The position numbers and the translations under genes were made by a program. The notes under the pieces were generated by a model. The model was not told where the DNA came from, made no database searches, and worked only from the letters and a program-made list of their open reading frames with translations. Shown here in pieces: positions 25,224-32,155 of a stretch of 32,574 nucleotides of DNA. Position 1 is the first letter of the stretch. Every line of letters starts with the position of its first letter. Source of the stretch: an uncultured Saprospiraceae bacterium (lineage in GTDB: Bacteria > Bacteroidota > Bacteroidia > Chitinophagales > Saprospiraceae); contig CALBWK010000111.1 in NCBI GenBank assembly GCA_937969415.1, positions 1 through 32,574 of the forward strand. Direction: 5' to 3'.

Positions 25224-25246
25224 CTTCGTAGCTCCACGCTGCGAAG
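25224..25246. other. Hairpin CTTCGTAGC/GCTGCGAAG
   Basis: A 9-bp stem (one G-U) with a 5-nt loop lies between two convergent genes. No T-run follows on the minus strand. It may be a weak terminator or stabiliser for the minus-strand transcript ending at 25304. Confidence 0.4.
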
Positions 25247-25285
25247 TGGCCTAGAAAATAATTGCTACAAGCATTGGGAATCAGC

Positions 25286-25307
25286 CTAGTGCTACTATCC
25301 GCACTAG
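25286..25307 (-). other. Inverted repeat overlapping the stop codon of the GH-like gene
   Basis: CTAGTGC (25286-25292) and GCACTAG (25301-25307) form a perfect 7-bp inverted repeat with an 8-nt loop. The right arm contains the TAG stop of the minus-strand gene (complement of 25304-25306). It could act as a 3'-end stabiliser or a rho-type end; no T-run is present. Confidence 0.4.
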
Positions 25308-26398
25308 TGAATTGCTAGATTTGAATATGCCACAAGTCGTGACGCCTGTTCTATTCTCAATTGATAAATACCAGCAGGAAGAACAGACAAGTCTATATTT
25401 CCTTGTGGGTTGAGTGGAGCGGAGTACTTGATCCTTCCTACGGCATCAATGACGGTTATATGTACATTCTTTAGTGTTTCTATGCCCTTAATATTGATAA
25501 GACCTGTGCTCGGATTAGGATAAGTGGTGATGGTGCTAAGTTCTGGAGAGTCTGCTACTGTAGTAGGTGCACAAAAGTCTATAGCCCAATTGACTTCCCG
25601 CCAGTCTTGCCATATACCTAAAGAGACATCGCCACCTGGTATTCGCCATATAGATGTTTCAGGTCCTGAAGCTGCGATAAACTCATCGATATGGTCGGAA
25701 GTCATTAAGCCTTCCTGTGTAGTGGTAATGTGATGTATGGGTCGGGTAGCGCCTAGCTCGCGATATTCCTTGGTCCCTTCATCTACCCAAAAGGTAATCT
25801 CATCTAGATCTGCGAAACTCCATAACTCTACATAGGTCTGTGGCATAAAGCCTGTTACGAATGGATTGATAACACTGATGCTAAAATTATGGTCACGAGG
25901 ATTACCCCAAGTTGTACAATAAAGATCGAAGCTGTCAACTGCAATCTCATCCCTAATCGCTCTATCTCTAGCTCTATTGAAAGCAAAGAATAGATTGTAC
26001 AGAGCTAGTGGGTTGCCATCAAACTCTGACTCTACATCTACGACAAAGCCATCATAGCCTGTCTCGACCGCTCTATATAAAGCCTCTGCTTGTAAGGAGT
26101 CATTGAGTGGGTAGTTGTAAGACCAAGCCCACACTTCTAAGCCTTGATCTTTGTAGGCCTGTACGAGGTTGGTATCTATAAGTTCTGGCCATCTATCTGT
26201 ATTGACACGTCCATCAGCGACCTTAACGTAGATGCGCTGTACGCCTAGAGCAGCTAAGTTGTTAGCCAATTGCTCGTGAGTAGAAAATCCTGTTTGCTCT
26301 ATAAACCATAGCCACACTCCAAGCTTGTTGCATTCCTGACCTCTAACCGCTAGACTGGTTACAGTGAATACAACGAGAAGCAATAGCTGCTTACGCAT
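25304..26398 (-). CDS. Secreted TIM-barrel glycoside-hydrolase-like protein with T9SS type A sorting domain
   Basis: The protein has 364 residues from the ATG at 26398, with a signal peptide (MRKQLLLLVVFTVTSLAVRG). Residues ~25-280 look like a glycoside-hydrolase-like (beta/alpha)8 barrel: GVWLWFIEQTGFSTHEQLAN, GVQRIYVKVADG, GLEVWAWSYNYP, YDGFVVDVESEFDG (acidic residues at a strand end), FMPQTYVELW and GISLGIW-like SLGIWQDW. Catalytic activity and substrate are not established. The last ~75 residues (ITTYPNPSTGLINIKG ... LPAGIYQLRIEQAS) are a T9SS type A sorting domain. Its start overlaps the stop of the upstream antiporter gene by 8 nt (ATGCGTAA), implying translational coupling with a membrane transporter, which is unexpected for a secreted hydrolase. 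Confidence 0.75.
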   Translation of the reverse strand: MRKQLLLLVVFTVTSLAVRGQECNKLGVWLWFIEQTGFSTHEQLANNLAALGVQRIYVKVADGRVNTDRWPELIDTNLVQAYKDQGLEVWAWSYNYPLNDSLQAEALYRAVETGYDGFVVDVESEFDGNPLALYNLFFAFNRARDRAIRDEIAVDSFDLYCTTWGNPRDHNFSISVINPFVTGFMPQTYVELWSFADLDEITFWVDEGTKEYRELGATRPIHHITTTQEGLMTSDHIDEFIAASGPETSIWRIPGGDVSLGIWQDWREVNWAIDFCAPTTVADSPELSTITTYPNPSTGLINIKGIETLKNVHITVIDAVGRIKYSAPLNPQGNIDLSVLPAGIYQLRIEQASRLVAYSNLAIH

Positions 26399-28253
26399 TC
26401 ACTGGACTTTCTTGAATTTTGATAGTCTTGCCCATATAGACTAGCTTGTCTCCTTCGCCAACTTTCATTCCTGTGTAATCAGAGAGGATAATATTGAAAT
26501 CATCTGTCTCTCCATTCTTGACAAACAGCGGGATGGTTTTATCTTGGTTGTTAATCTCGCGGAGTAACTCGTCCAGCATTTCGAAAGAGCTGACTTCTAT
26601 TTCATTGATGGATGGATAATCTCTAGCGACCTCTAACAGGTTGATAAAGTCATCGTGCTTAGAGAATAAGTTTTGTCCACCAACTGTATCTGGATTCTGT
26701 AATTCATTTACAGAGGTCAATCTATAAGAACCGTTCTCTCCAAAATCTTTTTTGAGATTATCGATTGAGTAATCATTGACTTCAGCACTTCCAGTCATAG
26801 CCATCATAATGCCGACATCATTGAGGTCAGCATTGTTTCTGAGGTCATCTTTATAGATATCTACGGTATAAGCATCTATGCCTTCTTCGTGGGCTTTTTC
26901 GATATTACCGGTATTGCTGTCTATAAGGATGACGTGTTTGCCATTCTCCTTGAGATATTTACCGATCAGGCGACTGGCTCTATGAGCACCTACGACTAGG
27001 ATACCATTACTTTTTTCTAGAAGAACCCCGAGCCACTTCGCTATAAGGCCCGCCCCGGTAGCATTGAGTATAACTGTCCCCAGGACAATCATAAAGACAA
27101 AGGGTGTGATATATTCTGCTCCGTGTATGCCTTCAGCAGCGAGTTTGGATCCAAATAGCGAGGCGATACCAGCGGCTACTATTCCTCTAGGTCCGACCCA
27201 GCTGATAAATAGTTTTTCATTGGTTGTGAGGGCAGATTTTCGCGTACTGAGAAAGACTCCTATAGGCCTTAGTATAAAGATAACTGCTAAGAATAGCGCC
27301 CCTACCTTCCAGTCGAGCAATAGCTCTAAGTCTGCTATATTCATATTGGCAGAGAGCAAGATAAATAAGATGGCGATGAGCAAAATACTTATGGACTCTC
27401 CAAAATAGATGATCTCGTTCTTATGCGGCATATCTACATTACCTACTACCATCCCGAGTACAACTACTGTTAATAGTCCAGAATCAGGAACAAGCAAGTG
27501 TGAGCCTACAAAGGCAGTCAATACAAACGCCAAAGTAAACACCGTCAATAAATAATGTGGTACCCAATGTTTCTGAAGAAAAATCCTCAATAAATGGGCT
27601 AAAAAGAATCCAAGCGCCGTCCCTACCAAGGCAATCAACAAAAAGTGCTTAAATGCATCAGCCGTAAAAGCACCTCCTCCACCAAAGGCCGGACTATGGG
27701 TCAAGTGTATAAATTCGTAGACAAGAACAGCCGTCAAGGCCCCAATAGGGTCTATCAGTATGCCCTCCCACTTAAGTATGGCTGATATATTCCGTTTGAG
27801 CGGTAGGTTTCTGAGTATAGGCCCTATCACTGTTGGACCCGTAACGATGATCAAACCTGAGAACAAGAAGGACATATCCCAGTGTAAGCCAGTGATAAAG
27901 TGAGCCATAAGTGCACCTCCGATAAAGGTCACCAAGGACCCTAAGGATATCAGATTGATGATAGAAGGCCCTACGCCTTTGAGCTCATCTCGTTGCAAGG
28001 ATAATCCACCCTCAAATAGAATGAGTCCTATCGCTAACTCCACAAAGTGAAAGAGGTGCTCTTTTGGGAAAATGCCTTTAGTGCCATTCCATACTGGCTC
28101 TAATAGCTTAGCACCATCTGCTGTCCACAACGTCGATAAGGGCCCAACAGCCAACCCAATAAGCAATAATGGTAAAATAGCGGGCACTTTGATCCGCCAA
28201 GCAACCCATTGCGCTAATATTCCCAAAATAATGACACCACCTAATTCTAACAT
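26391..28253 (-). CDS. Cation:proton antiporter (NhaP/CPA type) with C-terminal RCK domain
   Basis: The protein has 620 residues from the ATG at 28253. The first ~410 residues form a 12-13-segment Na+(K+)/H+ exchanger domain, with LAIGLILFEGGLSL, TGPTVIGPILR and the ion-binding EGILIDPIGALTAVL. Residues ~415-530 are a TrkA-N/RCK nucleotide-binding domain (ILVVGAHRASRLIGKYL ... HVILIDSNTGNIEKA), in which the usual GxGxxG is replaced by GAHRASRLIG. Residues ~560-615 look like a TrkA-C domain (MKVGEGDKLVYMG). The role is monovalent cation/proton exchange at the cytoplasmic membrane, gated by a nucleotide or ligand (family knowledge). A near-consensus -7 (TAAGTTTA) lies just upstream on the minus strand. 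The stop overlaps the start of the GH-like gene. Confidence 0.9.
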   Translation of the reverse strand: MLELGGVIILGILAQWVAWRIKVPAILPLLLIGLAVGPLSTLWTADGAKLLEPVWNGTKGIFPKEHLFHFVELAIGLILFEGGLSLQRDELKGVGPSIINLISLGSLVTFIGGALMAHFITGLHWDMSFLFSGLIIVTGPTVIGPILRNLPLKRNISAILKWEGILIDPIGALTAVLVYEFIHLTHSPAFGGGGAFTADAFKHFLLIALVGTALGFFLAHLLRIFLQKHWVPHYLLTVFTLAFVLTAFVGSHLLVPDSGLLTVVVLGMVVGNVDMPHKNEIIYFGESISILLIAILFILLSANMNIADLELLLDWKVGALFLAVIFILRPIGVFLSTRKSALTTNEKLFISWVGPRGIVAAGIASLFGSKLAAEGIHGAEYITPFVFMIVLGTVILNATGAGLIAKWLGVLLEKSNGILVVGAHRASRLIGKYLKENGKHVILIDSNTGNIEKAHEEGIDAYTVDIYKDDLRNNADLNDVGIMMAMTGSAEVNDYSIDNLKKDFGENGSYRLTSVNELQNPDTVGGQNLFSKHDDFINLLEVARDYPSINEIEVSSFEMLDELLREINNQDKTIPLFVKNGETDDFNIILSDYTGMKVGEGDKLVYMGKTIKIQESPVNA

Positions 28254-28477
28254 TTTGAAGCGATTTTAAACTTAGACGAATATACTCAGATAGGCCTACA
28301 ATTGCTTCCATTAGCACGTACTAATCAATAAGTTATAAATAGGAACTCTTTATAATGCTATTGCCGACTACTCATCCTCGATACACCCATTTTCAGAGGA
28401 ATTGGGTACTCTATGTATGTGTAAAGACTACTATATATGGGCCTTTGTGGCATAGTTTCTGCTTTTTCTATATCGCG

Positions 28478-28819
28478 ATGAATATCGAGAAAATAAATAG
28501 AAAACACTTTATGGAAACCGACATGTACTACCGTGTCGGCTATGGCCTCTCTTCCAAGATAGTGGGGTATTCCAATGGAATCTTTACTCTTGAGATAGTT
28601 CTAGGAAACAAATGGCCTAAGGACTTCAATGCTACCTCACAAGAGCTAGCCTATCTCTGGAGAAATAGTCACGAAGAACTACACAAAGCCATAGGCTGTA
28701 AGATATATATAATTGATGCTAGGACTTTTCCTTACAAGCAAGCCCTCTTACATAGAGGTGTCAAGCCGAACTATGATGCTAAGAAGGGTATCATATTCAG
28801 GAAAGGATATCTAAACTAG
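28478..28819 (+). CDS. Small cytosolic protein of unknown function
   Basis: The protein has 113 residues from the ATG at 28478 (MNIEKINRKHFMETDMYYRV). The frame stays open upstream to 28355, but that extension is not protein-like, and a second ATG is at 28511. There is no signal peptide or membrane segment. Composition is mixed alpha/beta with conserved-looking aromatic and basic residues (LGNKWPKDFNATSQELAYLW, IYIIDARTFPYKQALLHRG). I do not recognise the family. It sits divergently from the antiporter gene and ends in its own terminator, consistent with a single-gene unit. Confidence 0.65.
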   Translation: MNIEKINRKHFMETDMYYRVGYGLSSKIVGYSNGIFTLEIVLGNKWPKDFNATSQELAYLWRNSHEELHKAIGCKIYIIDARTFPYKQALLHRGVKPNYDAKKGIIFRKGYLN

Positions 28820-28845
28820 TTGAAAGAAAATTTTTATTGAGACTG

Positions 28846-28878
28846 AAAAAGGTTGTGGAGAAATTCACACCTTTTTTT
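28846..28878 (+). terminator. Rho-independent terminator
   Basis: AAAAAGG-T-TGTG (28846-28857) pairs with CACA-CCTTTTT (28866-28876) with one bulged T and an 8-nt loop. The T-run continues to 28878. It lies 26 nt after the stop of the small unknown gene. Confidence 0.8.
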
Positions 28879-28945
28879 GTTTTAAGAGCTATCGATTTCA
28901 GTTATTACAATAAAAAGTAGACCTTATCGTCAAAACCTACTTGAC

Positions 28946-30739
28946 GTGCAACTCTCCTCACTAGACCTTATTATCATTTTCGCATTTTTTGCGTTGACCT
29001 TATTGATTGGACTCTATGCCTCTAGAAAGGGCAAAGGTACAGCCCAAGACTTTTTCCTATCAGGACGGGAGATGCCCTGGTGGCTGCTCGGCGTATCTAT
29101 GGTCGCTACAACTTTCTCAGCAGATACACCCAACCTCGTTACCGATATCATCCGAACCAATGGTGTCGCCGGCAATTGGGTCTGGTGGGCTTTCTTACTG
29201 ACCGGTATGGCTACTGTATTCATCTATGCCAAATTGTGGCGCCGATCCGGAATTACAACCGACCTAGAATTCTATGAGCTGCGGTATAGTGGGGGCGAGG
29301 CAAAGTTTCTCAGGATCTTCAGAGCTGTTTATCTCGGTGTCTTTTTCAATGTGATGATTATGGCCACTGTTCTGTTGGCAGGCATAAAAATCGGGGGTGT
29401 AATGCTGGGTCTCAGCCCTATACAGACAGTAGCTATCGTCTCAGTAGTTACGGTGAGTTATGCAATGATAGGCGGCTTGCGTGGGGTTATACTTACAGAT
29501 TTCTTTCAGTTCTTTCTGAGTATGATAGGTATGGTGGGTGCTGCGATCTATATAGTGGGCTTGCCGGAGATTGATGGCTTGGCTAATTTAGTTGCCCATC
29601 CTCAGGTGGCTGGGAAGATAGATCTGTTTCCAGATTTTACGGATCTTAATGTGGCGATCCCACTTTTCTTTATACCGATAGCGGTACAGTGGTGGAGTGC
29701 TTGGTATCCCGGTGCGGAGCCTGGAGGTGGCGGCTATGTAGCACAGCGAATGCTCTCCGCTAGAGATGAAAAAGATGCTGTCAAGGCGACTTTGTTTTTT
29801 AATGCGGCCCACTATGCGCTGAGGCCGTGGCCTTGGATATTGATTGCCTTAGCTTCTCTTATTTTGTTTCCGGACTTAGCCAGTCTCAAGGAGAGCTTTC
29901 CACATATAGATGATAGTATATTGGGTCAAGACTTGGCCTTTCCTGCGATGTTGACAGTTTTGCCAGCTGGATTGGTGGGCTTGGTTATTGCAGCGTTGAT
30001 TTCTGCGCTGATGTCGACGATCAGTACGCATCTTAATTGGGGAGCCAGTTATATGGTCAATGATGTGCACTTAAGATTTTTTAGAGGACCGATAGGTGTA
30101 ACGACCTTGGGCAGCGGAAATAAACCAGAAACCGAATCAGGACTAAATCCTGTTATGCTAGGTCGTATATGGACTTTGATCTTGATGATTCTTGCGGCCG
30201 TGTTCGCCTTATTTCTGAGCAATGCATTACAAGCTTTCAATATACTGCTGCAGATCGGAGCAGGTACAGGCCTCCTCTTTTTATTGCGTTGGTTTTGGTG
30301 GCGGATCAATGCCTATAGTGAGATCACGGCAATGGTCGTTTCGTTTATCGTGGCGATTTACTTTGAGTTGTTATATCAAGGTAATATGGAAGCCTATATG
30401 AAAATGTGCATTGGCGTGGCCATTACGACGATTGCTTGGGTAGTCGTGACATTGATGAAACGACCTACCGATATGGGGCAATTACAAACCTTCTTCTCTA
30501 AGATAAGACCGCACGCAGGCGGGTGGCAACCAGTAGTCCAGAATATGATTGTCAAGGATACCTCGGGTCAGGATGGTTCTTTTGCACGGGAGTTGTTGAT
30601 GATGTTTTTGGGTTGTGTGATGATTTATGCAGCGCTATTTGCGACAGGGTATTTGTTGTATGGGCAGTTCGATTTTGCACTTATAGCTATAACATGTTTT
30701 GTAGTGGGGTTTGTAGGGCTGAGGCAGTTGTGGGAATAA
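28946..30739 (+). CDS. Sodium:solute symporter (SSS family)
   Basis: The protein has 597 residues with a GTG start at 28946. The start is placed there because LSSLDLIIIFAFFALTLLIG is the family's first membrane segment and no ATG precedes it. About 13-14 membrane segments are visible. Typical family regions include DFFLSGREMPWWLLGVSMVA, TTFSADTPNLVTDIIRTNG, YAMIGGLRGVILTDFFQF and ALISALMSTISTHLNWGASY, the last containing the Ser/Thr-rich segment associated with sodium binding. The substrate cannot be assigned from sequence alone; relatives move sugars, amino acids or other organic solutes. The gene follows a terminator and is 65 nt before the hipB-like gene. No exact TAnnTTTG promoter was found upstream. 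Confidence 0.88.
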   Translation: MQLSSLDLIIIFAFFALTLLIGLYASRKGKGTAQDFFLSGREMPWWLLGVSMVATTFSADTPNLVTDIIRTNGVAGNWVWWAFLLTGMATVFIYAKLWRRSGITTDLEFYELRYSGGEAKFLRIFRAVYLGVFFNVMIMATVLLAGIKIGGVMLGLSPIQTVAIVSVVTVSYAMIGGLRGVILTDFFQFFLSMIGMVGAAIYIVGLPEIDGLANLVAHPQVAGKIDLFPDFTDLNVAIPLFFIPIAVQWWSAWYPGAEPGGGGYVAQRMLSARDEKDAVKATLFFNAAHYALRPWPWILIALASLILFPDLASLKESFPHIDDSILGQDLAFPAMLTVLPAGLVGLVIAALISALMSTISTHLNWGASYMVNDVHLRFFRGPIGVTTLGSGNKPETESGLNPVMLGRIWTLILMILAAVFALFLSNALQAFNILLQIGAGTGLLFLLRWFWWRINAYSEITAMVVSFIVAIYFELLYQGNMEAYMKMCIGVAITTIAWVVVTLMKRPTDMGQLQTFFSKIRPHAGGWQPVVQNMIVKDTSGQDGSFARELLMMFLGCVMIYAALFATGYLLYGQFDFALIAITCFVVGFVGLRQLWE

Positions 30740-30752
30740 AGGTCTGAGATCG

Positions 30753-30785
30753 TTTGCATTAATGAAATTTAGGTAAGTATATTTT
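30753..30785 (+). promoter_or_regulatory. Candidate promoter of the hipB-like gene
   Basis: TTTG at 30753-30756 and TATATTTT at 30778-30785 (one mismatch to TAnnTTTG) are 21 nt apart, within the usual Bacteroidota spacing. Transcription would start near 30791, inside the palindrome at 30785-30802, which is a natural position for autorepression. Confidence 0.4.
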
Positions 30786-30802
30786 ATATGTTAATGCATA
30801 TA
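30785..30802. promoter_or_regulatory. Palindrome TATATG-N6-CATATA, likely HipB-type operator
   Basis: A perfect 6-bp dyad (TATATG 30785-30790, CATATA 30797-30802) abuts the ATG at 30805 and overlaps the predicted transcription start. An outer AGTATAT...ATATACT pair extends it. HipB of E. coli binds short dyads and represses its own operon. The same is inferred here from position only. Confidence 0.45.
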
Positions 30803-30804
30803 CT

Positions 30805-31029
30805 ATGAATAACCTAAGTGCCTTTGTAAAATCTAGGAGAAAGAAACTAAGCCTCACCCAGGTTGAATTGGCAGAGAAGGCCGGTGTGGCATTAACAGTT
30901 GTCAGAAAAATCGAGCAGGGTAAGAATACGCTTCAATTATCCAAAGTAAATCAGGTACTACATATGTTTGGCCATATTCTTCAACCAGTTAATCTCAAGG
31001 AATATGAGAAGAGCGGAGGTCAGATATAA
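30805..31029 (+). CDS. HipB-like (y4mF-type) Xre-family HTH regulator, orphan antitoxin
   Basis: The protein has 74 residues from the ATG at 30805. An Xre-type helix-turn-helix fills residues ~4-60 (FVKSRRKKLSLTQVELAEKA ... LTVVRKIEQGKNTLQLSKVN), followed by a short tail (HMFGHILQPVNL) typical of the y4mF/HipB-like antitoxin family. Such genes normally overlap the start of a hipA-type kinase toxin gene. Here only the first codons of hipA remain (31004-31087). A palindrome directly upstream suggests the protein still autoregulates. With no toxin left, it may survive as a plain DNA-binding regulator or as an antitoxin against a HipA encoded elsewhere (inference). Confidence 0.82.
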   Translation: MNNLSAFVKSRRKKLSLTQVELAEKAGVALTVVRKIEQGKNTLQLSKVNQVLHMFGHILQPVNLKEYEKSGGQI

Positions 31030-31087
31030 TAATCTTAGAGCAGGCGTCAATACCCCTCATCCTCCTCCAACTCCTTCACGATCTTAA
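31004..31087 (+). pseudogene. Remnant of hipA (N-terminal ~14 codons only)
   Basis: A second frame opens at ATG 31004, inside the 3' end of the hipB-like gene (26-nt overlap, the usual hipB-hipA arrangement). It reads MRRAEVRYNNLRAG, which matches the HipA N-terminal pattern (basic start, A-x-V-x-Y/V-N-x-x-x-A-G). After codon 14 the frame turns into a proline-rich nonsense tail (VNTPHPPPTPSRS) and stops at 31085-31087. The switch falls at 31046-31047, exactly where the minus-strand recX gene ends, and the tail is simply antisense recX. The rest of hipA (normally several hundred codons) is absent, so this looks like a deletion or rearrangement junction. Confidence 0.65.
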
Positions 31088-31520
31088 AAATCAGATTAGA
31101 TTCATAGCCACGACTCAGTGCATACTTAATCGCTTTATCTTTTCTTATAAGTTTGGGTTCGTTGTCAAGTTGGTTTACTTTTTTGTTGATGACTTCCCTC
31201 AGTGTATCGATATAGTCTTCTTCCTCTATTTCTGTCATCGCCTTTCTTATACAGTAATCTGAGATCCGCCGCGCATAGAGCTGTTGCTTGATTTTATTGC
31301 GGCCCCATTTTTTAAGACGAAACTTACCCCTAGCAAATGATCTAGCATAGCGCTCCTCATTCAGGAAATCCTGTTTGATAAGCTCTGTTATAATCTCCTC
31401 TAGATCGTCGCCATAGATTTTGAGAGAGATAATTTTTTGACGGACCTCTTGATGGCACCTGTCTTGATAAGCACAATAGCGCTTGGTTTTTTCGAAGGCT
31501 ATTTCTTGGCTGAGCTTCAA
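31047..31520 (-). CDS. recX: RecX regulatory protein
   Basis: RecX binds RecA filaments and modulates recombination and SOS activity in the cytosol. The protein has 157 residues. The start is a TTG at 31520 that overlaps the upstream HAD stop codon (TTGA). No ATG lies near the expected N-terminus, and the region KLSQEIAFEKTKRYCAYQDR fits the family. The three-helix repeats are visible as CAYQDRCHQEVRQKI, LIKQDFLNEERYARSFARGK and KKWGRNKIKQQLYARRIS. The 3' end abuts the broken hipA remnant; its TGA stop (31047-31049) may have been created at that junction. It is the third gene of a minus-strand operon with glyS and a HAD phosphatase. Confidence 0.92.
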   Translation of the reverse strand: MKLSQEIAFEKTKRYCAYQDRCHQEVRQKIISLKIYGDDLEEIITELIKQDFLNEERYARSFARGKFRLKKWGRNKIKQQLYARRISDYCIRKAMTEIEEEDYIDTLREVINKKVNQLDNEPKLIRKDKAIKYALSRGYESNLIFKIVKELEEDEGY

Positions 31521-32155
31521 AACGTCCCTAGATAGGCTTCAATGTTATTGATAATGTCTTCGCTAGGATTATGGCGCACAGCGTTCCAGCCCGCAGCTTT
31601 TGCAGCCACTATATTCTGTTCCATATCATCAATAAATAATATGGACTGCCCATCCTCTATGCCCAACTCTTGCTGTACATAAGCATAACACTCCGGATCC
31701 GGCTTACGATAACCTATCAAGTGAGAGTAGAATACTTTATCAAAGTATTGCTGATGAAAATCTGCGATGCCCATCTCCTTCTCCACCCGCCGATGGATGG
31801 CTTGCTCGTGTAGGTCATTGATATTGGACAGCATTGCGATATTGTAGTTGGTGGCCAGCTGCTCTACCATATCAAAGCGACTCTGCGGCAGCTCAGCTAA
31901 TATCGAATTCCAAGCCCCTATGACATCTCTAATTTCTGCTATAGGTTTATACTGCTGCAGATGCCATAGAAAGGCTTCGGTATTAATCTCGCCTTTCTCA
32001 TACCGAAACATCATCTGCTTAGTGTTCTCAGGAAGACCTTGAGAAAAGTCCGCGTCCAGCACATCTTGAAATGCCTTGTAGCACTTCGGATAGTCCAAAT
32101 TGATAAGGATATTCCCGAAGTCAAAGATCAGTGTCTTTTTGCTTTGGTCGATCAC
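31517..32155 (-). CDS. HAD-superfamily (subfamily IA, YihX-like) hydrolase
   Basis: The protein has 212 residues, starting with GTG at 32155 (VIDQSKKTLIFDFG), which overlaps the glyS stop (GTGA). HAD motif I is IFDFGNILINLD; the usual second Asp is Gly, as in YihX-type sugar-phosphate phosphatases (FDLGNV). Motif II is AMLSNIND. Motif III is the Lys of IGYRKPDPECY. Motif IV is ILFIDDMEQNIVAAKAAGW. The expected role is a cytosolic phosphatase for a small phosphorylated metabolite; the substrate cannot be assigned. The 4-nt overlaps on both sides indicate translational coupling in glyS-HAD-recX. Confidence 0.88.
   Translation of the reverse strand: MIDQSKKTLIFDFGNILINLDYPKCYKAFQDVLDADFSQGLPENTKQMMFRYEKGEINTEAFLWHLQQYKPIAEIRDVIGAWNSILAELPQSRFDMVEQLATNYNIAMLSNINDLHEQAIHRRVEKEMGIADFHQQYFDKVFYSHLIGYRKPDPECYAYVQQELGIEDGQSILFIDDMEQNIVAAKAAGWNAVRHNPSEDIINNIEAYLGTF

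Noticed and set aside
28355-28477. N-terminal extension of the 113-residue protein
   Set aside because: The added 41 residues look like translated intergenic sequence. The ATG at 28478 starts the protein-like part.
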